A DNA stretch of 64,000 nt from Parasponia andersonii (GCA_002914805.1 JXTB01000334.1:174320-238319); one strand, 5' to 3'. Numbered from the stretch's first letter, positions 35,101-48,445 are shown. Notes: generated from the sequence alone by a model not told the origin. Made by a program: numbers and translations.

Positions 35101-37153
35101 GAGGGTCACTTTTTTTTTTATTTTTTTATTATGTGTCTTGCATTTAAGAATTTTCCGTCTGATTTACTTTAGTTCCAAGGCATAACGTTCTCTTACTTAA
35201 TGGGGATTTTGTTTATTTCCAGGCTACTAAGCGGAAGTTATCTTCACAAATAGATGGCCTAGATCGTGGTTTGGAGGAGTGTCTAGAAACAACTAGTAGA
35301 ACACAAGAGGAGGTGAGCATGGTGAAGATATTGGCAGTAATTTTGTACCCCCAGCAGAAAAAGTATATTTTGCATTCCCATTTATTCATGGACATTTAGT
35401 CATTTAAATTTGGTTTAGGTTAAAGGATTGCGAGACAAAACGGTCTTGATTGGTGACGATTTTAGATCTGTTCAGAATGCAGTCCTGGCTATGGTAACCC
35501 ATTTTATTCTGGATGCTCTATTTGTTTCCTTTCTCCTACAGGTTAATTCATGAATGTGGATTTCAAGACTAATGTTTCTCCCCCTTTGGTGTTATAGGAA
35601 ACTAAAATCAATAATATAGAGCGGAAGCAGGTATCTTGAATGCTCTTCGTGATTGGCAATGCTGATTTATAAAAAAAATTTATTTACAATGCAAAAGTTA
35701 TTTCATTATGGTGATGACCATGGGTTTTTGATCATATGTGTAGATTATGACAAATGAAGGAGTAAGGTATCTGTGTGATGTTGCCCAAACAATTGAAATT
35801 CAGAAAGGCAGAACCACAGAAGGGTTTCAGGTGTTCTTTTGACTTCTATGTATAGAATGTAGTTGCATGTCATTTTTCTCTATCAAAGCTTAGGATTTTC
35901 TTTATTGGTTGCTTTTTCTAGCTTCATGTAAGTAAAATCAATCCCACTCAGCTTTAATTTTTTTTACCTATTATGAATAAATCTGAAACATTGAATTTAG
36001 ATATGCTTTTCTGCTCCTCTATATCATTCTGTCCTGTATTAACTGAACCTTTCTAAATTTTTTTGGCCTTCACAGTCCAGTTCTTTTAAGGCAATTCCTG
36101 ATTTATATGCAGTTACTTTCATGCTTGGGTAATTTTGTTACCCAAATCATTGAGTTGAACAATGGTATATTAGTGTAACTTTTTTCTGAAACTACTGGGG
36201 GTATTTTGGAAATTTTATTTAGGGGTATTTTGGAATTACTTTGTCCTCAGCTTGTATTTTGTGTATAGTATATTTCCATTCAATTTCCAAGTTAACTTTC
36301 TTCTTGGAATACACAGGCAATACCATCCAGTTCCTCAAAGCCGGCTCTTGATATACCACCAAGTTCACCTGCAAGGGTACCTTTAGTTCCGGGGCTTGTA
36401 AACATTATTCTCATTGTGCTCTTAATTAATCTCACTTTAATTTCGTGGAGGCTTTATTGCCAAAATATGTTGGGTCTACTTACTTTACATTTGCTTGATA
36501 TTATTAGAGCTTTTATTTGTGATCTCGAGTTTGATACGAAACACATTTTGCACTTGCATTCATATTTGAACTTGGTACTCAGACCATATCCTGATAGATG
36601 TTTCACTGGCTACATGGCAAACATTTTATACATGAGAAGTGCTTCACTGAAATTACGATAATCGTCTTGTAAAATATTTTTTACTTTTTCTAACTTTTAT
36701 TTTTGCTTCAGCAGACCGGGTCGTTGCCTCCTCTTTTGATGTCTGAACCGATGTCTTCCTCTGATTCTAGTGGATCTCACCAGGTTTGTTAAACTTTTAA
36801 GTTCATGAGTTCAGGATTTTTTGGGGAGCATAACTAACACTGTTTTCCGCTTCACTCTAATTGAATAACTGGTTAAGGTTATTTATAGTTCCTGCCTTGC
36901 AAATATTCTGTCAGAAATTAATCGAATGGAAGCCATCGTCTTTCAGGATGTTGATGAAATTTCAGAAGCTACTGGGGCTTCAACCGGTCACGGGGTAGCC
37001 GATGGGATCAATGCTTCAGAAGACTCAAATAACGGAGCTTCAAGTGCTCGTCGGTTTGGGCTGAGAATTCCTATCATCAATGCGTCATTTTTAACAAGAA
37101 CCCGTAGTGCAACAAGCGGTTTGCTACAGCAAACGCGTTCTACAGCAAGTTGA
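32183..37153 (+). CDS. DUF1664 family membrane/coiled-coil protein
   Basis: Thirteen exons: 32183-32225, 32842-32906, 33723-33800, 33933-34008, 34431-34495, 34957-35061, 35223-35312, 35419-35493, 35598-35630, 35744-35830, 36317-36376, 36712-36783, 36947-37153. The product is 351 residues. An N-terminal hydrophobic helix (about residues 6-22, LGKLTILVGAGILGSVLA) is followed by a short basic stretch and SLRQELQILASNKSVTIIN. A second membrane segment lies at 92-108 (YGIILVIVVAGCGYVWW). A long helical region with coiled-coil character covers about 130-235, and the tail is Ser/Pro-rich. This architecture matches the plant DUF1664 family, sometimes mislabelled bZIP; its molecular role is unknown to me. 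Intron 6 uses a GC donor (35062-35063). Exon 12 has tandem acceptors, so a form one Gln shorter is possible. AATAAA occurs at 37366. Intron 2 contains a MITE with the assembly gap. Confidence 0.88.
33068..33330. mobile_element. MITE-like element containing the assembly gap
   Basis: The left end GGGCATGTTTACTGGTCCG and the right end CGGATTAGTAAATATG are imperfect terminal inverted repeats. The 87-base N gap (33090-33176) lies just inside the left end, which fits collapse of a repeat during assembly. The interior is rich in GAAT/ATTC blocks. It sits in intron 2 of the DUF1664 gene. Confidence 0.55.
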
Positions 37154-38316
37154 AGACTCCCGAGGATCCTTTGAATGTCGCAATACATTAAAATCCATAT
37201 GATATGTCATTAGACTCTCCCGGGGGGAGGCCTGAGTTTGGCCGCGAGACCCCCCCCAGATATAGCAAGTGCCCAAGCCAAGTTAATGGACAGGACAGGG
37301 TACTGAGTTTTGTAGAAATTTATAATCTTAATTTAGGATTTTTTATTTTTCCTGAAGTTGTAATTAATAAATTTAAAGTATTTTTTCCCCCCTTTTTCTA
37401 ACTATATGTATGAACTTTATGCTGTTGGAAGGGGAGATCGGGAAACGAAAACACGCAGGATACATTTATAACTTCGCTCCTATCTTGTTGAATTGCTTTG
37501 TTGTATGAAAATAATCCTCAAAGATCCTCCTTTGAATTGTTTGGGCAAAATCCCAAATTCAAACTCATTCAGAAAGGAAACACCCAGATTCTCGATAAAA
37601 AAGAAAGAAAAAACCGAGCGGATAGCGTCCTAATTTTTACCAATTTGTTTTAAATCGATAGAACAAACTAAGCATTTCGTGCCATCTGAATGTAGTTCGA
37701 AAAGGATAAAGCCGCCAACCGGGTCTTATATAGCAAAATGATCGAATAATTGAATTTAAGTAAATGTCAATTTTTTAAATATTATAGCAAAACAGTCTGT
37801 GTATAAATCAATCAACCATAAAAATTTATATACTCGATTCTAAATTTATAAACTCAATACTAAATTTATATATTTAATACGTTATCTAAAATCGGTACAC
37901 GAGTATATCTGTCAAATATATATTAATATATCTGCATATTTAGCTATAAAATTTTAAAAATAAATATTTACTTAATCGAATTTAAAATTTTACTTGTTCA
38001 ACCAAATTTCTGAAGGAAAAAAAAAAAAAAAGAAAAGACTCCGAAGACGGTTGCTTTGTCGATTTCGTCGTGGGCCTTTGTTAAGATGGCCCCAGACAGA
38101 CCGATGATCGTGGTCCAACCCAGGCCCCGAAAGTCCGATCAAGCCTACAGTCACTAGGCCTCTCATGACTTGACACGTGGGAAGGCATCTCCCGCCAATT
38201 TTCAGCCCCGCACTTGTTTTGCGCGGGAACAAAAGGAAAGAATAGGGTTCTCAAATCAAGTCTCACTTGTCACTGCGCTCTGCCCTGCGACCTGACCAGA
38301 AGGAAGCAAAATTTTT
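37154..38316 (+). other. DUF1664 3' UTR and PRIM2 promoter
   Basis: The first part is the 3' UTR with AATAAA at 37366. The second part, from about 38040, becomes GC-richer and contains two E2F-like sites and a G-box-like CACGTGG near 38174. No separate gene is seen. Confidence 0.55.
38190..38230. promoter_or_regulatory. Two E2F-type sites upstream of PRIM2
   Basis: TCCCGCCAAT (38190-38199) and TTTTGCGCGGGAAC (38217-38230) match the E2F consensus TTTSSCGC/GCGSSAAA. They lie about 90-130 bp before the primase start codon. Plant replication genes are typically E2F-controlled at G1/S, so the placement fits; activity is inference. Confidence 0.7.
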
Positions 38317-38886
38317 ATGGAGGCCGTACGATCTCAAAGAAAATCGTTGGCGAACGATGTCGTTTCGACCCTCCCTCTCTACCGTTCGGCTCCCGCACTC
38401 GAAGTCAGGCTTGAGGATTTTGAGCTCTTCGCCATGGATCGCCTCCGAGGTACTCTCCGCTTCCCTCTCTTACCAATTTTTTTTTTTTCTCCTTTTATTG
38501 TTTCGGCAACTTGGACCGTCGTTTTCATGCCATTTTAGCTTCGATTGATTTCGGTTGATTGCTGAGAAATGTAGCAAAAAATTTGAGAGAAATGAAATTC
38601 TTCCTTATGTTGTAGATCATTTGCTCGAATTGCGATGCTAGTAAATTTGAAGACAGAAACCAAAATTAGAGTGGTTATGCCCTTGTTTGAGAACACTTTC
38701 ATCAATTTATATATATATATATATATATATATTGCCAATTCTAGGTATTTTTTTTTTCAGCCGCTGGAATAACTAAGTTCTTTGTGTATTATTAATATTT
38801 TTTCTTTTTATAATAAAAAAATATGCATTATAAATTTTCATTGGTCAAATCGATACTTACTCAATAATAAAAAAAAATACCTGCTG

Positions 38887-38921
<35 letters not shown>

Positions 38922-40991
38922 GAAAGGGAAGAATTAGAAAGATAGTGTACAGACCTCAATTTCAGTTCCTACTTACCTCAATTTCAGTTCATACTTACGG
39001 ACTCTTATCTCTGGAATAACTAACAATCTCGATTATTGCTCGTTGCAGTGCTTAAAGGAATTTCTGATGGATTGTCTAGAGGAAAGAAACCCAAAGAAAT
39101 GGATAATTTGGTAAAAGAAAAGAAGGAAAAAGAGTTTCATGTGAAGTTATTTCTTTGCTACCTTAGATTATTTTAGGTTGTTAACCTCTGTGCCTTGTAC
39201 AGGTACGGGATCTGTGGAAGGCTAATATGATGCATCCGCAGGCATCTGAAGTTGTAAACAAAGATATCATATCCCACTTTGTTCTCCGACTTGTGTATTG
39301 TAGAACGTAAGTTTTGTTCTTTTGGTCTCCGCTTTACCTTGTCGAAACATTCTTCTCATTTATTTTTTAGCGTTTTTTGGTCTTAAGGGAGGACTTGAGA
39401 AAATGGTTTCTTTCCATGGAGACTGCTCTATTTCGTTATCGTTTCCGCCAATTAAGTTCCGAATTTCAGGTAGGATTTGGTTATTATGTGCAGGACTTTG
39501 TTAGGGATTCTTCTTCTTTTTTTTTTTTGTGGGGGGGGGGGGGGGTGTGGGAGGACTCTTGTCATATGCTGAATAGTTGTATATTGTGATACTGAGTTAT
39601 GCAGAGGGCCCTCATGGCAGAATTTGGTCTTTCATACAAGGCAGTTAGCAATTCGGAATTTGAGGTAACTACAATTGGTTTAAGTTTCTCGCACTTTTAC
39701 GACATAAGAAAGAAAAATAGAAGTTTATCTCAAGATAAGTAAATTTCAGCATTCTTTTATAACAAACCATATTATGTGAGGCTTAATTTAGTTATTATGG
39801 TTTTTCTCTACAGAGTATAAAGGATAAGTTGGGCCAAGTTGCAAAATCCATTAGTCAGCCTTTACCAACTGGTAAGAGCAGATGAGTTCTTGACTTTAAG
39901 GCCATTCTTAAGATAACTTGTTAATTTCTTTCCAGTTCTTACTTATGACCCTTCCCTCAAGTTAATCCTCTCTTAAGTTAACAATTTAGTGACTGTGATG
40001 TAAATCATTTTTTTTATATGTAAGTTGTCTCAGTAAAAGTTAAAATCTTTGTTCAAACTACTAGTTGAGCGATTGAAAGGATCTTGCTTAGGTCTCTCCC
40101 TAGGAATTACATTTACACTCGTTGACGTAGACCAGCTTTTTCATCAGAAAGTTTACTGTAGCAGCTCTAGTTCATTTTGTTTTCATTTTTTTATTTCTTT
40201 ATTTCTCATTTGAGTTCCCCTCTTTTTTTCCCCTTCTTTTGCAGCTGATGTGATATTCTACAAGGTATGCTTATCCTTTTGGTTTAATTTGCGCCTCATA
40301 TAAAAACTGATGCAATCAATTAGGTGGTCCTAAACTTTGCCTATGTTGCTTTTTGGGGAAACAAGAACCAAAAGAATTGCAATCATAAATAAATGCGGAA
40401 ATCAATTCTTGCCATTAGTTTTCTATTCCTCGCTAAGTCAGTCCTCTAAATTTTTTTTGTCAAAAGAAATCTTTTGGCAAATATGAATCTATTTATATAT
40501 GATTTAGACATTTAATTACTGGTTGGAATCTTTCTTAAATGTGTGAACTGTCATACTGGAAGGAGCTTCTCTGTCTTATCGTCTTTAGTTTGATATATCA
40601 TCTTATCTTGGTTGATTTCTCATTGTTCTCTCACAACCCCAATGAAGGTACCTTTTGAAGAAGTTCCAGAACTTGTAGCTGGTCGTAGAGTGTTCATCCA
40701 CAAGGGGAATGCTTACATAGCTGCCAATCAGGTTATGGTCAATAGTTGCTATTGTTTCTTGCAACATTATATACTTGATCTTATCTGTTTTTATTCTTTT
40801 CGTTGGCCCCTCTCCTCGTAGGTAGTTTCCCTTGTTGCCACACAATTCCGTAGTCATTTATCAAAGGCACTCAGTTTGACAAACAGGTACTTCTTAGGCT
40901 ATTAAATGTTCGAACTGCTCAATAATTTTCTGCTTGAACAGCTTTATTGTTTTGTTTTCCTTGCATGGAATACAGCAATACATTGTCTAAG

Positions 40992-41029
<38 letters not shown>

Positions 41030-43198
41030 GGAAAAAATAAATACCTTATAGTTGCTTATGTTTCTTGTCTTTATTGTCCAAACATGTGAATCTTTGAGTA
41101 TTTAAATTTAAGATCTACAAGTTCACTTTCTGATGCAGAAAATGGACATCTACACTAAGAGAACAAGAGAAGGATCGATTGGCACCTGTAAGTATTTGAT
41201 TATCAAAATTTGTATGTCAGAGAGACAAATAAGTATAAGCATGATGTTTGCATTTTCTTGGTGCTCTTTAGATTGTGGAAGCCCTAAGCACAAGTTACTT
41301 GGGTCCTGACTATTCTCAGGTATGTTAACAAATAAACCAATATCAACAAGCCACAAATGTGATAGTTATTCATGGTCTGTTTCATGTACTGCCTCTCTGT
41401 AGCCGAAAGGGTTTTCCGAGATTTCAGTAAAAGACATTGATGAATTAGCAAAGAGTTCATTTCCTTTGTGTATGCGCCACCTATTTGAAAAGGTAAGAGT
41501 TGAAAGCAGGCCCTTATATTTTGGGTTGCCAATCACTTTCTGCTTTCTTCATGTCATTTCCTTTCTTCCTATTGTTTGCCTTAGGTTTTAATCCATCTCT
41601 TACATGCAGCTGAGAGAGGATCATCATTTAAAGCATGGTGGGAGAATGCAACTAGGTCTCTTTCTCAAGGTTGTGTCTTGTACACAAGGACATGCATTTT
41701 ACACTTTCTTACACCTACTTATAAGCATTTGTACAAGTTAATGGGATTTTAGATGCATGTGGCTATGAATCTGTTTGATACATTCGTGTTGGACACACTG
41801 TCGGAGACTGGATCCTTGGGCATCAATTCCCATGGTACAGTCTGGGTCAGTTAAATACCAAGTTATCTATGGAAACCTGCAATTAGACAGCATATATGCG
41901 TAGCCACATGGACATGCATGCTATGCCTATGGTTTTTATCAATGCTGTTAATTTCTATATAAGAATTATTTTACAGAACTTGTTCACTTTTTGACAGTTG
42001 GACTAAATATATTTACATGTACAACCATATATGATAGATATGCCTGTATGTTCTTTTGATGGCATCATGAAATTGTTTGTATATACTTTGCCCATTAAAA
42101 ATTGTACTTATTTTCGTGATCCTCCATGAGCAGGGTGTTGGCTTAAATCTAGATGATGCACTTTTGTTTTGGAAAGCCGAGTTCTCTCAAAAGGTGAGCT
42201 GGTACTTTGGGTACAATGGTACTGTAGAAGTATTACACGCATGATTGATGTAGTGATTGTTGTTTTTGTTGCTGTATGCTGCGTTTTATTAGTGTATCTC
42301 TATTATCTAATGAACTTGCTATCTAATTTGTTGGTTGTCGAAAAAATCCTTGCTTATGCAGTGTATGATGAGTCACAATTTAGAAATGCAATAGAAGTTT
42401 CTTTTTACTTATTTGAAGAACCAGACATTATTTCATGAAATTGTGATAATATATTTACATACCAATTTATAAAGCACTTTTGTGTGAAAGATTTTGTTCT
42501 ATTTGCTTCTGAAGAAAGGAATTCAGTTTGTGATCCAAAGTGTTAAAAAAGAAGGGTAGTTTCTTTTCTCTGTGTATCTCTTTGCGTATCTCTATCTATA
42601 GTCCCATTTTGCTTTATAGTGCAGTAAATCTTTCTGAATATGGTCTTTTTGTTTATAGTGCCTTGGTTATTAAAAACCACATTCTTAATCCTTAATCTTT
42701 TGCTGTAGGTTGGTGCAGAGAGGTTTGACAAAGAATATGCATATAGCATACGCCACAATTATGGACGAGAAGGGAAGAGAACGGTAAGATGTCAAACTTA
42801 TCACTTTAAACGATTTTAAGTTCATTCCATGTTTAGAATCAGAAGAAGCATTAAATGTTCTACTTAAGCTTTGTAAGTACTAGAGAACACCCCTCAATTA
42901 GGCTTAGAAGGAGAACATAACTCAATTAGGCTTAGAAGGAGAACATAAGCCTCTTTAGAATAAATTATACACAACAAAAAAGTGATTGCATAAGAAATAT
43001 TAAATTTGACTTTAAAAAAGTATAGAAGTGATAAGATTTTTCAACACTTCCTACATTTTGATAGCGTTAAAAAAAATATTGTTGTTATGAATATTGTAGG
43101 ACTACACACCTTATTCTTGTCAAAAAATCATCTCCTCAACTCCGGGTGTAGGAGACCATCATGGGTGCCCTTATCGACATTTCAGGTCATTTCTATAA

Positions 43199-43241
<43 letters not shown>

Positions 43242-44581
43242 AGACTATAGACATGCCTTTGTAGGTTGGATTGAAATTTTGTATTTTATAAAATTTGGGT
43301 GCGACCATAATATGTACTGCTATTATATTTATTTGCTTTAGTGTTTTCAAAATCGTGTGAAGTACGCCTTTAGGCCAGGCGGTCAAGGGAGGTTTGAGGC
43401 ATATGCCTCAGCAAATCTTATTTAAAGTGCATAGTTCGGGCTTTTCTAAATTGAAAACTAAACTAGTTTTAGTAGCCAACAACTTGAAGTGCAAAATACA
43501 AGCTAAAGAGCTCCGAAAACAAAAGTATACGAGTTAAAATAAGCCTAGGAATTATAAGACCCTAAGGCTTATTATTAGCTATTAATCTAGGCTTCTGTTT
43601 TTAGCTTATTTAGCATTTGCAAAATATGCAAATGCGACTATATTTACCAAATCTGAATTATAGGTTTAAGTTGTGATGTGTGTATATTTGTTTGAGCTTT
43701 TATTCAACTTAAGACCTCATGAAATTATTATAATGATGACTCTGTTGTAAACTTTTAGTTTTATATTGCTTTATGATTTGGATTTGAGGAATATGCCTAT
43801 CCCCATATTAACAAAATGCTTAAAATCTTGATTTGTTTTGGTATTTTTATACTGGATACCTATGTCACCAGATTTGTTTCAAAACTGGAGGTTTTGTTAG
43901 CTTTCCTAAGAAAAGTTCCATTTTTAGAAACTATCATTGATTTTATTTGCCACCAAATCAAGTCAAACGATATCATGTTTGAGTATAGTGACCAGTCTTC
44001 AAATTGTGACACACATTAACAAAGTTATAATTACTCTATCCACGGGTTCATGCTACTGAAATCTTGTCTTCTCTTTGATTCATGTGGCAGTGAGGAGAAC
44101 CTTAGAGCTGCTCTTAGTAAAATGGGAGTAAACAGCAGAGGAATGGAAGATGTAATGGACAAAGTGCAAAATAGACATTATCAGGTCTTAAAAAAAAGTT
44201 CTCTGTGCTTATAAATTTCTTCTGGATGGTTTTGCTTTTGTTTTGACATACGCTTTACCAACATATTTGATCAGTTGGCGTGCACCTTGACGTTTGAAGC
44301 TGTTCACGGCTCATCATGTGATTCTGGGATTAACCATCCAAATCAATATTTTAGCGACAGCCAAAAGATCTTGCAGTCGAAGGTAGACCTCATGCTATAG
44401 TTTTTTCACTCGTAGCCTTATCTTTGTGATTGCCCTTCAAGCAAGTAACGCTATTTGTCGCACTTGATCCACTAAAGCCTTGATTATATTCCATCTTTTT
44501 TGTCTGGGAAACTACCATATTTTGTATCTGTTCTCTGTATTTATTGGAATTTCTCTTTTGCAGAACCATTCGACTGTTTAA
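38317..44581 (+). CDS. PRIM2: DNA primase large subunit
   Basis: Nineteen exons: 38317-38449, 39049-39110, 39203-39306, 39388-39469, 39605-39664, 39814-39871, 40245-40264, 40648-40731, 40822-40886, 41139-41187, 41272-41319, 41403-41492, 41610-41669, 42134-42193, 42709-42783, 43100-43185, 44091-44184, 44275-44382, 44564-44581. The product is 451 residues. It is the non-catalytic subunit of the primase in DNA polymerase alpha-primase and helps start RNA primers in the nucleus. Family blocks include [26 protein letters not shown], then [34 protein letters not shown] and [14 protein letters not shown]. The expected [4Fe-4S] ligands are Cys278, Cys357, Cys373 and Cys413, with spacing nearly identical to the human protein. 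A 3' partial copy of this gene lies at 55493-60780. Intron 16 carries a microsatellite and repeat sequence, and intron 15 a 28-bp tandem duplication. Confidence 0.96.
42893..42948. repeat. 28-bp perfect tandem duplication in PRIM2 intron 15
   Basis: The unit starting CTCAATTAGGCTTAGAAGGA occurs twice head to tail (42893-42920 and 42921-42948) without mismatch, which suggests a recent event. Confidence 0.9.
43205..43237. repeat. (CT)n microsatellite in PRIM2 intron 16
   Basis: A run of about 16 CT repeats lies just after exon 16. A similar CT run occurs in intron 9 near 40995-41025. Confidence 0.85.
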
Positions 44582-47550
44582 GTAGAAAAATTTGGAGCTC
44601 GCCAGAGTTGAAAATGCTTGGACCCACTTGGAGGTGCATCTTTCTTATTCTATGTATGTTTTAGTAGTTAGCTGGGGCAACTCTCTTTTACTATATAGTT
44701 TATATAGCAAGTTGTGTTGGGCAAGTCATTGGGCCTACGGTAAAGCGTGCGCCTAACTGAACCGAACCCTCTTCTTAATGAATATTTATCCTAATCTTCT
44801 TTACTGTAAAAAGTTTACATAGCAAAGTGTTGGAGTGGTTGAATTATCTAAAATGCAGACGTTAAAGATTAGTCTGATCTGGACCCCCTTTTTCTATCTC
44901 AATTTTGTACCTGAGGAATCCGCCCTTGGAAATTAAAGTTGCTAAAGTGCGCTTTAACTAAAAAAGATTCAAAAGGGCATTTCTACTCTTGGAAATAAGT
45001 TGCTATGGCATGCTTATGCAGTTATGTAGTTGAAATTGGTGCACCGAATTATTAAATATGCATTCTATTGCCTAGAACGGACATTTCTCAATCTTAAATC
45101 ATTTGATAATCTGGTGTAGTATCGGTAATAGATTAAGTATTCTTGTACAAGCATTTGAAAATTAGTTTAGGTCTTGGCCATGCTTGAGTGAATTTATAGG
45201 ACCATCCGATGCGTATCCATACAAACTAGTACAAGAAGCATATTGTTATTGATCTTTTTTTTTTTTTTGATTTTTTTTTGAATAGTTAATTTTATTATCC
45301 TTGTGCTGGTGCGCAACCCCAAGCATGCAATTGTTTATAATTTAGCGAGAAGAATCATACGGGGTGCCCAAGTACGTACATTCTTTCATCTCTAGTGTTA
45401 AGCAGATGTCTTATCTTATTTTGTCGGCTTGGAAGTTGTCATTTTGAGTAAAATATTGAAATCAATTACTATTATCTTTTTCTTAAAAAAAAGTATTTAA
45501 TTGAAAATAATAGTTATTAAAATAAAAAGAATTCCAAAAATTCAAAACAATTTGAAAAAAAAGTGACAAGTTTTTTTTTTAAAAAAATCTTTTCAAGTGT
45601 TCCAATTATTCAAGATAGTTGAGAGAGGGAGGGAGAGACAGGATGGAGATCACCTGTCCCCGTTCTCTGTCCCATTCATAAAGAAAGGCCACGTGTATCT
45701 CAAAAGAAATAGTACTAGGCCACCTTCGGAGAGCACCTTTATACCAACAACAGCCAAATGATTAATCTATCATACTCTCTCTCGTATACGGTCGAACTTC
45801 AAACGACCACCGCTGGAGCTCCGTTTTGTCGCACGCGCCACCGCATTGATGAGCTACGGTCCGAAACCACCGACTTACATAAATTGACTTTGTTAATTCA
45901 TTTCTGGTGTTAAACAGATGTCTTATCTTATTTTGTCAGCTCGGAAGTTGTCATTTTGGGAAAAATATTGAAACCAATGACTATTGTCTTTATTTTTTTT
46001 TTTCTAAATAAAATCTTTAATTGAAAATAATAATTATTAAATTCCAACAATTTAAAACAATTTGAGAAAAAAGTCCTTTCAAGAGTTCAAAATATTCAAA
46101 ATAGTTGAGAGAGAGAGAGATAAATTGAAAAAAAGAAAGATAATAATAATAATTAGATTTAACAATATATGTTTTATAAGTTTAAATGGAAAAATTGTCT
46201 TTTTAAACAAACTAAAGTTCCATTTTTGAGTAACTACTTGAGTTCAGTCTTATTTGATCAGAAAATGCAAATTGAATATTTAGTTTGATATAAATGAAAA
46301 AGTATGGATTAGTTTGATAAAACAATGGAGTGGTGAGATTTTTGTTTCAAATATTTTTTTGATATTGTCCCTAATTCTAAATTCAAGTTAATTATAGAAA
46401 GTAAACTATGAAATTAAAATTAAAAGGAAAAGAAACAAAATTAAAAATTTTGAATTAGAATTCAGTATAATAAAATGATTTGTTATTGTAGGTTATTTTC
46501 AAATTGATTAAACTTTACTCTTCTATCTATAAGGGGGAAAAAATTGATTGAAAACTCACCCAATAAATATATAATATAAACATAATAATAGAATTCGACC
46601 CCTTAAAAAAAAAAAAAACTTCCTTTACATTTGCTTTCTAAATTTTAATGGTTGTACTGAAAATACTTACAAAAAATTAATTAGTATCTTGTTTTTTTTT
46701 TTGTTTTAAAAAATAGAACTTAATTAATAATCTTTATTTATTATGAATTAAAAAAATACATAATATTACTTAATCCCCGCTCATTAAAAATAATACACTT
46801 TCACAGCTATTCTTTTTTTTTTTTTTTCCGAAGTTTTTGAGCCAAAAAGAAAAGAGTGGGAACATATAAAAAGAAGAAAGGAAAAAAAAAAAAGGAAAGA
46901 GGGAAGTCGAATGATCCGAGTACTAACTTGTATGTATATGGATGTTTCCTTATAGTCCTTCCCCTTTTATTTCCTTTCACAATTCATTGGCTAGTTGATT
47001 ATGGGTAATCTTTTGATGTATGTAAATGGTTGTTGTTTCTCTACCATAACAATATTTTTAAGCAAAAAAAATAGTATTTGCTTGCCTATGCAATCTGGGT
47101 TCCGTGGAGCGATCTGGTGACCGACTTAAACGGTTTTCAATGTTTATTATATTTTCGCATGAGTAATGACACGATCGCGTGTGAACTCTTAGTTTCGTCA
47201 TATTTGCAGTTAATACCATTTAGTCACTATGGTTAAATTGAAAGAAAAATTCATCACAATCCAAACATATTACAAAAGGTATCCTTGAACTTTTGATTTA
47301 GTGTGCTATTTTCCCGTAAAATATTTTACGTCTTCGCCAGTGTGATGTATATTACCTCTGTCTAACATGTGGTTTATCGTTTCGGTTTTCTCTATAATTG
47401 TTTTGTGAGAATTTGGTATCAGATTCCGATCCCACTCTTTTCGAACTCAAAAAACTTTGAATACACGGAGTCCAATAAATACTTTGTTTGGTGGGCTTGG
47501 ATCACAAAACTGTTTCCAAGCCCAACTCAAAAAATAGGCTAAAATTGAGA
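44582..47550. other. PRIM2 3' flank and AT-rich intergenic sequence
   Basis: 44582-45340 is the PRIM2 downstream flank; it is also represented in the pseudogene copy up to about 60780. Beyond it lies a pair of direct repeats of about 230 bp (45385-45620 and 45895-46115), with a short GC-richer piece between them. The rest is A/T-run sequence with no supported gene. Confidence 0.55.
45385..46115. repeat. Direct repeat pair (about 230 bp, 270-bp spacer)
   Basis: The segments 45385-45620 and 45895-46115 share landmarks in order: GTTAA.CAGATGTCTTATCTT, GGAAGTTGTCATTTTG, AAAATATTGAAA, TTAATTGAAAATAATA and AATTTGA.AAAAAAGT, then a GA-rich end. They may be remnants of one element's ends (for example degenerate LTRs of a very short element) or a local duplication. 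Confidence 0.7.
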
Positions 47551-47900
47551 AAACGATTTTATATCGTTTTGGGATATTACTCAAACCTCAGACCCGTGCT
47601 CTTTCCTCCTCTGCGCAGCCATCGATGATGCTCGATCCAGTCAGCTCCTCTAACCATTGACGAGCTCCAGCCATGGACGAAGCTTCAAGCTGAATCAATC
47701 AGATTCCTCCTCTGCCATCGACGAGCAGCAGGTTAGGGTTTTCCTTCTCCTTTGCTCTTCTCTTGACGACCTATATATATACTAGCTTTGGATACACCTG
47801 TTATTATTGTTTTTTTTCGGTAGAGAGGACACGAGTTGGTGCTGAGTCAAAAGGTTAAAACACGCATTGAACTTGTATTAGGAAAAAAGGCTAAGGAAAA

Positions 47901-47954
<54 letters not shown>

Positions 47955-48445
47955 GGAGACAGGTGAAGCAGAATGGGCAGAGGAACGGCCCGGTTCCCTA
48001 TGCCCGCCCATTCACGTTTCTATTATAGTTATAGATATGTTATGAACCATTGCGTTGCTCGCTACTGAGGCTATTTGAGTACAACGGCAGATAAAGCGTT
48101 CACCTGTTGCGCGTATGATAGTTCGTCACCAAATGAACGATACACATTTTGTGAAGACTATTTTGCGTGCTTCTTTTTTGAAAATAGATAGCTCAAAGAC
48201 TTTATAGAAGCACTTGATAGCTGGGAGGTAAATGTTGTGTTAAGCTATAGAAAAGACGCATGCAGCATATGACGTGCATTCAACCTAGAGTATGAGCCCA
48301 TCTTTTACTAGCAAAGTAGTTACCTCTGTTGAGTGAAGAAGGTTACTAGCCAGCTCATCAAAATTAACTAGCTCACTACTACATGCGTGCGAGTTGAGAA
48401 CGAAACCTACGCGACTACGACGTATTCTTCTAGAAGACAAATAAT

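Noticed and set aside
47836-48045. Lys-rich open frame
   Set aside because: It is simply the reading of a long A-run with short flanks.
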